Below are positions 54,087 through 61,819 of a stretch of 64,000 nucleotides of DNA, piece after piece. How positions within the stretch are numbered: position 1 is the first letter of the stretch; each line of letters begins with the position of its first letter. The DNA comes from Candidatus Sulfurimonas baltica. GTDB taxonomy: Bacteria; Campylobacterota; Campylobacteria; Campylobacterales; Sulfurimonadaceae. The notes beneath the pieces are model-generated. The model was not told the origin of the DNA, searched no databases, and worked only from the letters and a program-made list of their open reading frames with translations. The DNA lies in NCBI RefSeq assembly GCF_015265455.1, contig NZ_CP054492.1, positions 248,001 through 312,000 on the forward strand. Reading direction: 5' to 3'. The translations under genes were made by a program, and so were the position numbers.

Positions 54087-54710
54087 ATGAGCATAATAAT
54101 AAGAAAAGCGACCAGTGAAGATGCGGCATTTTTGGCACAGATGATTTTACAAAGTTCAAGAGCTGGAAAAAAGATTTGTATATATGATTTAATATTTGGT
54201 ACAAACAATGATAAAGATACTTTAGCGAATTTAGAAAAATTGACAACAACAGTAGCAAAAAGCAGTTGCCACTATACTAACTTTTTAATTGCCGAGATGG
54301 ATGGTAAAAGTGTAGGATCTCTTTGTAGCTATGAGCCAAGAATATCAACAAGAGAGTCATTCTTCGATGCACTAAAAGAGATAGGTGTTGATAGTGAGGA
54401 CAGCGAGTATGAAGAGATACTTAATTATTGTAATTTTGATATCAACACAAGGACTCTAATCTTTGATTTTATGGAAGAGTTAGAAGGTTTTATAGATGTC
54501 GGTGTTTTAAAAGCATTGATGCATAAGAGCCTTCTTACCGCAAGACTAAAAGGCTATAGGATAGCTCAAACGGTAGTAGAAATAGGTTCTTTGGAAACTT
54601 TACTTTACTACAAAAAACTTGGATTCAAAGAAGTTAAACAAAAAGAGTGTGAATTATATAGAGAAAAGTTTGGTAGAGCAGGTTTTGTTTTATTAGCATA
54701 CGAATTTTGA
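54087..54710 (+). CDS. GNAT-family N-acetyltransferase
   Basis: A 207-residue acyl-CoA-dependent acetyltransferase. The N-terminus IIIRKATSEDAAFLAQMI and the C-terminal pattern ARLKGYRIAQTVVEIGSLETLLYYKKLGFKEV show the GNAT fold; the acceptor is unknown. The start is uncertain: ATG 54075, GTG 54084 and ATG 54087 are in frame, and GGATAGGG fits the last. Divergent from the transpeptidase-like gene with a gap of about 60 bases. Confidence 0.82.
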   Translation: MSIIIRKATSEDAAFLAQMILQSSRAGKKICIYDLIFGTNNDKDTLANLEKLTTTVAKSSCHYTNFLIAEMDGKSVGSLCSYEPRISTRESFFDALKEIGVDSEDSEYEEILNYCNFDINTRTLIFDFMEELEGFIDVGVLKALMHKSLLTARLKGYRIAQTVVEIGSLETLLYYKKLGFKEVKQKECELYREKFGRAGFVLLAYEF

Positions 54711-54756
54711 TTGGTTTAACATAGAAATTTCTGCACTTTCTCTTCTTCCTTCTTTT

Positions 54757-56094
54757 TTGGCTATTGCTTTAGCCCTATATTCTAAAAATGTTCTTTTGTC
54801 TCTTTTTGGAGGTGTAGTTTTAGGGGTGTTGGTATTAAATAACTTCGCTTTAGCTACATCTTTTGAATCTACATATTCACTTTTTCTTTCCCTACTATCA
54901 GAAGCATGGATACTTAAAACTTTGGCTTTTGCTATTTTAGTTGGAAGTATCATGGCTTTGGTTGAAAAGTCTGGCGGAATTGAGGGTTTTATAGAGTTTA
55001 TACAGAATAAAAAGGCTTTTGTAACATCTGCTCGCTCATCACTAATGTTAAGTTATATCGTAGGTGTTGTTATTTTTATTGAGTCGTCTATTACGGCACT
55101 TATATCGGGTGCAGTTGGAAAGAAACTTTGTGATAATTACAAAGTGCCTCGTGCAAAGTTAGCATATGTTTGTGATTCAACATCAGCGCCAGTTTGTTCA
55201 TTATTATTATTAAATGGATGGGGGGCACTTTTACTTGGTTTAATATCTACTCAAATATCACTTGGTATGATAGATGAAAATGCAGTTGATATTTTAATAG
55301 ACTCTGTATTTTATAATTTCTATGCAATGAGTGCTTTAGTGGTGACATTCTTAACAATATGGTTTAGTATAGATATTGGAGCTATGAAGCACAGTAAATA
55401 TGTACATCTAGAAGAACAAAAAAGTAAAAACAGTAAAGTTTCTAGCATGTACTACATGATTTTGCCAATAGTATTAATGGTTTTTTTAGTATTTATTTTT
55501 TTATATATAACAGGTAATGGAAACATAACAAAAGGTAGTGGCTCGAGTTCCATTTTTTATACAATGATTGTTACATTGCTTTTTACTCTTGTTCATTATG
55601 TTGGTACAAAAAATATGACTATGTCGCTGTGGAGTAAAACTACCCTTATAGGGGCTAAAAAGTTAATTCCAATAGCATCTATACTTTTGCTAGCATTTGC
55701 GATAGGAAAGGTTACTAGTGAGCTTAAAACAGGTTTGTACTTAGCATCTTTAGTGAGCGATACTTTAAGTGTATATCTTTTAGCGGCTGTTATATTTTTA
55801 CTTAGCTCAATTATGGCATTCTCAACGGGAACAAGTTGGGGAACATTTAGTATTATGATTCCTGTCGCGGTTCCAATGGCAGTTGCTATGGATGCAGATG
55901 TAGCTCTTTGTATCGGTGCTGTGATATCAGGCGGTGTATTTGGTGATCACTGTTCACCAATATCAGACACGACGATTATATCTTCAATGGCTACGGAGTG
56001 TGATGTCGTAGAGCACGTAAAAACGCAACTCCCTTACGCTTTGATAAGTGGAGCAGTTGCTTTGATTTTGTTTGTGGTTTTTAGTATAGTTTAA
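54757..56094 (+). CDS. NhaC-type Na+/H+ antiporter-like membrane protein
   Basis: A 445-residue protein with about 11-12 helices. VGVVIFIESSITALISG, YVCDSTSAPVCSLLLLNGWGA and FGDHCSPISDTTIISSMAT are conserved in the NhaC/YuiF antiporter family, which exchanges sodium or an organic substrate for protons. The TTG at 54757 is the only standard start in the frame, yet the preceding codons (54724-54756, IEISALSLLPSF) read like genuine family sequence, so translation may begin earlier at ATA or ATT. The 3' end overlaps the exonuclease gene by four bases. Confidence 0.8.
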   Translation: MAIALALYSKNVLLSLFGGVVLGVLVLNNFALATSFESTYSLFLSLLSEAWILKTLAFAILVGSIMALVEKSGGIEGFIEFIQNKKAFVTSARSSLMLSYIVGVVIFIESSITALISGAVGKKLCDNYKVPRAKLAYVCDSTSAPVCSLLLLNGWGALLLGLISTQISLGMIDENAVDILIDSVFYNFYAMSALVVTFLTIWFSIDIGAMKHSKYVHLEEQKSKNSKVSSMYYMILPIVLMVFLVFIFLYITGNGNITKGSGSSSIFYTMIVTLLFTLVHYVGTKNMTMSLWSKTTLIGAKKLIPIASILLLAFAIGKVTSELKTGLYLASLVSDTLSVYLLAAVIFLLSSIMAFSTGTSWGTFSIMIPVAVPMAVAMDADVALCIGAVISGGVFGDHCSPISDTTIISSMATECDVVEHVKTQLPYALISGAVALILFVVFSIV

Positions 56095-56834
56095 GAACTT
56101 AAAACAGAGTTTATAGAATATTTCATATCTTCATCTAGATTTTCCATAGAGCTTAACATCCATCTTAAGTAGCCTGCATCACTAGTTGCTACCTCCTGAA
56201 GAGTTTTACCTTTATGTTTTCCAAATCTAAATGATTTTACAAGAATTGGTGTATTTGTTAAATCAACCATTTTCTCAACAGGATTTTCACCTGGAAATTG
56301 CTTAGATACTTCATCTTTAAGTCTGCTGAGTAGCAGTTTTAAAACCAGAACATCACCAATCGCATCGTGAGCTTTAACAACAATACCTAAGGCGTCAGCC
56401 TCTTTTTGCTCTTCTTTGTAAAGTTCCATCTTGTAACGAAAGTATTGAAGTCTATGAGCATCTTCATCAGGTAAAATATGCTTTGCAACTCTTAGTGTGT
56501 CTATTACTTTCATTTGAGTGTTAAAACCCTCTTTTTCAAGCATGCCCAAATCAAATGGGGCATTATGAATAATCATATAATTGTCTGCTATATTTAACTC
56601 TTGAAGTCTTTTATAAGATGCAGAGTCTTTACATGTAGGTTTTCCTTCAATCAAATCTGGAGTTATTCCATGAACTTCCATAGCTCCAAAACTAATGGGA
56701 ACGTCAGAGCTAAAAAACTCGTTTTGCACCTCCACTATTTTTTCTCCTAGAACTACATACCCTAGCTGAATAACCCTGTCCAAATCCCCAGTACCTGTTG
56801 TTTCCGTATCTAAAATTATGTATCTTTTTGCCAA
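56091..56834 (-). CDS. DnaQ-like 3'-5' exonuclease
   Basis: A 247-residue DEDDh exonuclease. All five catalytic residues are visible: Asp9 and Glu11 in LDTETTG, Asp95 in HNAPFD, His156 and Asp161 in KAHDAIGD. A C-terminal extension FRFGKHKGKTLQEVATSDAGYLRWML is of DUF3820 type and often accompanies such exonucleases. It may proofread or trim DNA or RNA; whether it is the replicative epsilon subunit is not clear. It lies ten bases after the gene at 57222 on the same strand. Confidence 0.88.
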   Translation of the reverse strand: MAKRYIILDTETTGTGDLDRVIQLGYVVLGEKIVEVQNEFFSSDVPISFGAMEVHGITPDLIEGKPTCKDSASYKRLQELNIADNYMIIHNAPFDLGMLEKEGFNTQMKVIDTLRVAKHILPDEDAHRLQYFRYKMELYKEEQKEADALGIVVKAHDAIGDVLVLKLLLSRLKDEVSKQFPGENPVEKMVDLTNTPILVKSFRFGKHKGKTLQEVATSDAGYLRWMLSSMENLDEDMKYSINSVLSS

Positions 56835-56844
56835 ATATTTTCCC

Positions 56845-57222
56845 TTAACTATTTAAAAATGTGTCTAACATATATTTATCGTGAGCATGTAAATACTCTG
56901 GACTTAACCTAACTTGTATGGTTTCTTCTCCAATTTCATAGTTGCAAAATTGAATAAATTTTAGTTGGTGCGTCTTACCTTGAAATTCAAAGTTTTTAAC
57001 AGCCAACGGTTCATTTAACTCTTCTAGCAGATTTCTAATATCTCTTATTGAATCTGTACAAGGATGAAGATTTAAAAGTTTGAAGAAAGTCGTAAACTTT
57101 ATATTCATATCAAAATCATCATATGTAATATAAGTATTATACAAACCACGAGCCAACTTAAGCGCATTCTCGCTGAGTGGTTCTGACATTAATCTTTGCT
57201 TCTTTATCTCATTGCTAATCAT
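56845..57222 (-). CDS. Uncharacterised 125-residue protein
   Basis: Not recognised. Soluble; an N-terminal helical part (LKLARGLYNTYITYDD), a helix with RDIRNLLEELNEP and then strands, ending IQVRLSPEYLHAHDKYML. The helix-plus-strand pattern might be a winged-helix domain of replication-initiator type, but no diagnostic motif is present. It is cotranscribed with the exonuclease by position. Confidence 0.65.
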   Translation of the reverse strand: MISNEIKKQRLMSEPLSENALKLARGLYNTYITYDDFDMNIKFTTFFKLLNLHPCTDSIRDIRNLLEELNEPLAVKNFEFQGKTHQLKFIQFCNYEIGEETIQVRLSPEYLHAHDKYMLDTFLNS

Positions 57223-57304
57223 ACTTGTATATTATATTTTTTCGTATTAAGACTGCATAAATGCAGTTAATTATGTTACACTTTTAAAAATACAGGACTC
57301 TTTT

Positions 57305-57958
57305 GTGCATAAACCCTTTTTATTATTAGTGTCTTTAAGTATCCTCTTGTCTGCGATAGAAATTAGACAAACACCAATAAAATTTACAAAATTTAGGTAT
57401 CAACTTACGAAAGAGTATATTAAAACTCACTACGGGATAGATGCAAAAAACATAAATATAACTCCAAAAATAGTAGTTGTGCACCACACTGCCATAGATG
57501 ATTATAAAAAATCATTAGGAAGATTTACGGATGAACGACTCCCAAGTGATAGGCCCGATTTAGACAATGGAAGTACTAGCGTGAATGTGTCTACACATTT
57601 TATGGTTGAAAGAGATGGCACCATACATCAACTTATGCCGCTAAAGTATATGGCGCGGCACGTTATAGGACTAAACTACAACTCAATAGGGATTGAAAAT
57701 GTTGGTGGTGAGAATTCTATAGATAACCTAACAGAGGCACAACTTGAAGCAAATGTAGAGATTATAAAATATTTGCAACAAAAATACGCAAGCATTAGGT
57801 ATGTTATAGGTCATTATGAGTATAGATGTTTTGAGGGTGATGATCTATGGCTTGAAAAGGACAAAGGTTATAGAACAAAAAAAGATGATCCATCAAAAAG
57901 ATTTATGGATGATTTATTTGGTAAATTAGACTATTTTACAAGAGCACCATGTGATTAG
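57305..57958 (+). CDS. N-acetylmuramoyl-L-alanine amidase (Amidase_2 type)
   Basis: A 217-residue exported zinc amidase that cuts the bond between MurNAc and L-Ala. Signal peptide at 1-17; zinc ligands in VVHHTAID (His60/61) and a later ARHVIG histidine, with SIGIENVG and the KKDDPSKRF segment completing the site. The start is GTG with AGGAC upstream. It overlaps the DUF819 gene by eight bases; with the dipeptide epimerase that follows it suggests use of muropeptides. Confidence 0.9.
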   Translation: MHKPFLLLVSLSILLSAIEIRQTPIKFTKFRYQLTKEYIKTHYGIDAKNINITPKIVVVHHTAIDDYKKSLGRFTDERLPSDRPDLDNGSTSVNVSTHFMVERDGTIHQLMPLKYMARHVIGLNYNSIGIENVGGENSIDNLTEAQLEANVEIIKYLQQKYASIRYVIGHYEYRCFEGDDLWLEKDKGYRTKKDDPSKRFMDDLFGKLDYFTRAPCD

Positions 57959-59081
57959 TTCACCCCTTATATACCTTTTTGCACTTGCTTTGGTTGCAAC
58001 TTTTTTTAGTCTGCTAGAGCAAAAAACAAAATTTAGAATATTTAAGTTTGTTCCGGCAGTTGTTATGATTTACGCTTTTAGCATGACTTTAGCAGGTATG
58101 GGAGTTTTCGAGCAAAATGAACACATTGATGAGATATATAAAAATACAAAAAAAAATCTTCTCCCTGCAATGCTGTTTTTAATGCTCTTGCAAGTTGATT
58201 TCAGACACTTTTTCAAGCTTGGACGCTCTTTGCTTATTTCATATGTTTTAGCAGTTTTATCTTTAGCTTTTTCCTTTGTGGTTGTCTCTTTAGTTTTCAA
58301 TTTTAACCAAGATATGGCATCTGCTTTTGGAGCATTGGCCGGTAGTTGGATGGGAGGAACTGCCAATATGATTGCCGTCGGTTCAGCTCTAAATGTAAGT
58401 GATGTTGCATTTGGATTTGCTCTAATTGTTGATAGTGTTAACTACACAATATGGGTTATGTTTTTGCTATTTTTGGTCCCATTCGCCTCTTATTTTAATA
58501 ACTTTACTTTATCACAGCAAAGCACTGCTTATTTGGCAGAGATAGGTTGTGCTTGTAATATTGGGGCAAAAAGGTACTGGCTTTTTGTGTTTTTATCAAT
58601 CGGAGTCGCACTCTTTGTAAATACAATAGCCTATAAATTTCAAATATTAAACTATACAACCACAACTGTTATAATTGCGACAATTTTTGGAATTTTAGGC
58701 TCTTTTACAAAACTAAAAAATATAAACGGCTCTAGCGAAGTCGCAACTACTATGCTTTATATTCTTATTGCGCTCATTGGCTCACATGCAATTTTTGATA
58801 GTTTCACTGATGTCGGTTATTATGTTTTTGCAGGTTTTATGATTTTAGTAGTTCATGCAATCATAATGGTTATAGGGGCTAAAATATTTAAGCTTGACCT
58901 CTTCTCTATCGCCATAGCATCACTCTCTAACATTGGGGGAGTCGCTTCTGCTCCGATACTTGCAGCAACTTACAACAAGGCACTTGTTAGTGTTGGAGTC
59001 TTAATGGCAATTATGGGATATATTATTGGAACTTTTGGCGGCTTGGTTGTTGGAAATATTTTAATTGGACTTGCAAAATGA
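57951..59081 (+). CDS. DUF819-family membrane protein
   Basis: A 376-residue protein with about 11 helices. FGALAGSWMGGTANMIAVG and SNIGGVASAPILAATYN are DUF819 hallmarks, with a two-fold repeat organisation like that of carriers. In several genomes DUF819 genes are next to dipeptide epimerases, so it may take up muropeptide-derived dipeptides or amino acids; no transport was shown for this protein. The start is GTG. It overlaps both neighbours. Confidence 0.85.
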   Translation: MISSPLIYLFALALVATFFSLLEQKTKFRIFKFVPAVVMIYAFSMTLAGMGVFEQNEHIDEIYKNTKKNLLPAMLFLMLLQVDFRHFFKLGRSLLISYVLAVLSLAFSFVVVSLVFNFNQDMASAFGALAGSWMGGTANMIAVGSALNVSDVAFGFALIVDSVNYTIWVMFLLFLVPFASYFNNFTLSQQSTAYLAEIGCACNIGAKRYWLFVFLSIGVALFVNTIAYKFQILNYTTTTVIIATIFGILGSFTKLKNINGSSEVATTMLYILIALIGSHAIFDSFTDVGYYVFAGFMILVVHAIIMVIGAKIFKLDLFSIAIASLSNIGGVASAPILAATYNKALVSVGVLMAIMGYIIGTFGGLVVGNILIGLAK

Positions 59082-60082
59082 AGATAGCTAAAATAATTAC
59101 AGAAGTTAAATATATAGAGTTAAAAACACCATTTAAAACTGCTCTTAGAGAAACTTCACATGTAGAGTTTGTAAGAGTACATGTAGAGCTTGAAAATGGT
59201 TTGGTCGGCATAGGAGAAGCTCCAGCAACAAAGGCTATAACAGGTGAGGGTATTGAAGATATTTTAAACTCTATTAATAGCGTAAAAAGAGATTTTATAA
59301 ATTTTGATATTATAGGCTCAAGTGCAAAAGCCGCTCTTGATATGGCCTATGTCTCTCTACAGGCAAAAAAAGAAAAGCAAACTTTTATAGAGTATTTTAA
59401 TACAACAGATTTGAGCCCCCTAAAAACAGATGTAACAATAAGTTTAAATTCCATGGATGTTATGCTAGAAGATGCAAAAAAAGCTTATGCAGAGAATATG
59501 TCAATACTCAAAGTAAAATTAGGCAAAGATATAACTCATGCTATACATGTAATAAAAACAATATCTAAAGAGCTCCCTTATGTAGAGATAATAGTAGACG
59601 CAAATCAGGCATGGAGCTTAAACGATTCACTAAGATTTATAGATGCCATGAAAGGTGTAAATATAGAACTCATAGAGCAACCCGTAGTCGCTTCGGACTT
59701 AGAGAGTTTAAAGAAGATTACAGAGTATTCACACATACCAATACTTGCAGATGAATCAGTGTTTACACTAGAGGATGCTAAAAAAGTCATAGAGTCTAAA
59801 AGTGCAGATATGATAAATATAAAACTTATGAAGTGCGGAGGGGTGACAAAAGCAGTAGAGATTTTAGAGTATGCTAGAAAAAATGATGTTATATGTATGT
59901 TAGGCTCTATGCTCGAAGGTCCGTATTCTATAAATATTGCTTTGCATTTAGCAATGGCATACAGAGATGTTGTTAAATATATAGATTTAGACAGCCCTCT
60001 ACTTTATAAAGAGCCCTCAAGTGAGCTTGATTTTGAGTTTAAAGGCTGTGAGATAATTTATAACCAACACCTGCAATATTAG
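59078..60082 (+). CDS. L-Ala-D/L-Glu-type dipeptide epimerase
   Basis: Enolase-superfamily enzyme of 334 residues. KVK at 145-147 and Lys249 are the two catalytic lysines; metal ligands are Asp174, Glu200 and Asp225. This residue set is that of the muconate-lactonising/dipeptide epimerase subgroup, which converts L-Ala-D-Glu from murein to L-Ala-L-Glu. It overlaps the DUF819 gene by four bases and its 3' end overlaps the convergent regulator by 44 bases. Exact substrate is inference. Confidence 0.88.
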   Translation: MKIAKIITEVKYIELKTPFKTALRETSHVEFVRVHVELENGLVGIGEAPATKAITGEGIEDILNSINSVKRDFINFDIIGSSAKAALDMAYVSLQAKKEKQTFIEYFNTTDLSPLKTDVTISLNSMDVMLEDAKKAYAENMSILKVKLGKDITHAIHVIKTISKELPYVEIIVDANQAWSLNDSLRFIDAMKGVNIELIEQPVVASDLESLKKITEYSHIPILADESVFTLEDAKKVIESKSADMINIKLMKCGGVTKAVEILEYARKNDVICMLGSMLEGPYSINIALHLAMAYRDVVKYIDLDSPLLYKEPSSELDFEFKGCEIIYNQHLQY

Positions 60083-60713
60083 TAAGAAATTCAGCATCAA
60101 TTTTTTTGCGCAGTCTCAAGACAAGATTTTTTATAGCAGAGTCACTCATTTGTTTGTTTTGCCAAACATTTATTTGAATCATTTCATGAGTTACAATCTC
60201 AGTGTTGTTTTTCAATAAAAGCTCTATAAAGAGTATCTCTTTTTTTGTCAATGCTATTGTTTTGTCATGAAGTATAAACTCTTTTTTTCTGGTGTCATAC
60301 TTTATTTTACTAGATAAGCAAACAATTCCTTTAGGTTCAAATACATGTGATATTTTTTCAAGAAGTGACATAAAATTGTCGTAGCTAATTGGTTTTATCT
60401 CATACGAGAGTAAATTTAACGGTATCGCTTGAAGTAAAATCTCCTCGTTTTTGAAAGCACTAAGAATAACTATATGTACGTTATTGCCATTTCTTCTAAT
60501 ATTTTGTATAAACTCTAAACCGCTGCCATCGGAAAGTTTCACATCAGTTATTATCACATCTATTTTATTGTCAGCAAGAATACTAAGAGCATTTTTTATA
60601 GAGCTAGAATGAAACACTTGTCTAAAGTAGATATTTAAAAACTCAGTTATGTTTTTTGCAAACTCTTCATTGCTCTCTAAAAATAGTAAATTTAACCCGC
60701 TTAGATTATCCAT
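60039..60713 (-). CDS. OmpR-type response regulator
   Basis: A 224-residue regulator. The receiver (1-120) has phosphoacceptor Asp57 in VIITDVKLSDG and Lys107 in YEIKPI; the acidic pair is Glu13/Glu16-17 in place of two Asp. The C-terminal winged helix (about 130-222) includes LTKKEILFIELLLKN and NLVLRLRKKID and ends in VGYKL. It overlaps the kinase gene upstream by 13 bases, so the two are a likely cognate pair. Targets unknown. Confidence 0.9.
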   Translation of the reverse strand: MDNLSGLNLLFLESNEEFAKNITEFLNIYFRQVFHSSSIKNALSILADNKIDVIITDVKLSDGSGLEFIQNIRRNGNNVHIVILSAFKNEEILLQAIPLNLLSYEIKPISYDNFMSLLEKISHVFEPKGIVCLSSKIKYDTRKKEFILHDKTIALTKKEILFIELLLKNNTEIVTHEMIQINVWQNKQMSDSAIKNLVLRLRKKIDAEFLTNIAGVGYKLSHSL

Positions 60714-61819
60714 GTTATAAACTCAATTGTAAACTTTGCGCCATCATTGGTGTTTGAAGCGGTTATTACTCCACTGTTTTTTTCAACTATCTCTTTAGAT
60801 AAGTACAGACCAGTTCCAGCTCTGTTGTGACTACTTACGAATGGCAAAAATATGTCATCAATAAGATCTTCGTCTATTCCTCCTCCATTATCACGAATAG
60901 ATATTTTCTTGTTTTCTATTGCTATGTGAATCTCCGGATCTTTTGTCCCTCTTATTTTAAAGATTTCTCTTGCATTATTTAAAATAGAAAAAACAACTTG
61001 TGAAAACTCATTTCTATTACCAAAGGTTTCTTCTTCTTCATGGGAAATAATATATATTTTAATATTGTCAAAATAGAAGGTTGCTTCAATAATAGATAAA
61101 ACATCCAAAATACATTCGGAAATTAAAAAATTCTTATCTACATGTGATGGTTGGTAGAAATGTTTAAAAGTTTCAATGGTGTCTGACATAAACATAATCA
61201 ATTCTTCAGATTTTTTAACAGACTTTATTAGCTCTTTGTTGTCAGCAGAGCTATCTGCTTCTAGTTTTAGTTTGTTGAGAAGATTTATTGAGCCCAAGGT
61301 TGCCAAAGGCTGCTTCCATTGATATGCGATATGCATAAGAAGTTCACCTGGCACCGCCTGTTTTGACTGCTGGTATATCATCTGCTCTTTTAGCTTGTTT
61401 TTTGCAATTTCGTCTGCTACTCTTTTTTCTAGATTTTTCTCATAGGCTCTTAGTTTAAGGTGTGTATTGGTGCGAGAGATAAGCTCATTTGGATTGAAAG
61501 GTTTGGTTATATAGTCTACCGCTCCAAGCTCAAACCCTCTTTGGGTATCTTCTTGTTTACTCTTTGCGCTTAAAAATATAATTGGTATATGCTTGGTTTT
61601 GGAAGAGTTTTTCAATATCTTGCATACTTCAAATCCATTCATCTCAGGCATCATTATATCAAGAAGTATAAGGTCAATATTCTCTTCTGCATTAACTATA
61701 TCTAAGGCAGTTTGACCGTCCAATGCTGTTATTAGGTCAAATTCACAAAGCAGTTCCATAAGCACATCAATGTTCTCTTTTGTATCGTCAACTATTAGGA
61801 TTGTCTGTTTTTTTTGCAT
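60701..61819 (-). CDS. Receiver-histidine kinase hybrid
   Basis: A 372-residue cytoplasmic protein. N-terminal receiver with Asp11/12, phosphoacceptor Asp54 in LLLDIMMPEM and Lys106 in YITKPF; a coiled linker; then a kinase with His163 in HIAYQWKQPL, an N box NNAREIF, DNGGGID and GTGLYLSKE. The HxxxQWKQPL form is common in Campylobacterota. The receiver at the front suggests it takes phosphate or a signal from the sensor kinase upstream and passes it to the OmpR-type regulator. ATG 61819 has GGAG seven bases before; it overlaps the upstream gene by 32 bases. Confidence 0.9.
   Translation of the reverse strand: MQKKQTILIVDDTKENIDVLMELLCEFDLITALDGQTALDIVNAEENIDLILLDIMMPEMNGFEVCKILKNSSKTKHIPIIFLSAKSKQEDTQRGFELGAVDYITKPFNPNELISRTNTHLKLRAYEKNLEKRVADEIAKNKLKEQMIYQQSKQAVPGELLMHIAYQWKQPLATLGSINLLNKLKLEADSSADNKELIKSVKKSEELIMFMSDTIETFKHFYQPSHVDKNFLISECILDVLSIIEATFYFDNIKIYIISHEEEETFGNRNEFSQVVFSILNNAREIFKIRGTKDPEIHIAIENKKISIRDNGGGIDEDLIDDIFLPFVSSHNRAGTGLYLSKEIVEKNSGVITASNTNDGAKFTIEFITWII

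Noticed and set aside
54028-54258. Upstream extension of the L,D-transpeptidase-like gene
   Set aside because: It would run antisense through the GNAT gene and put 77 odd residues before a good signal sequence.
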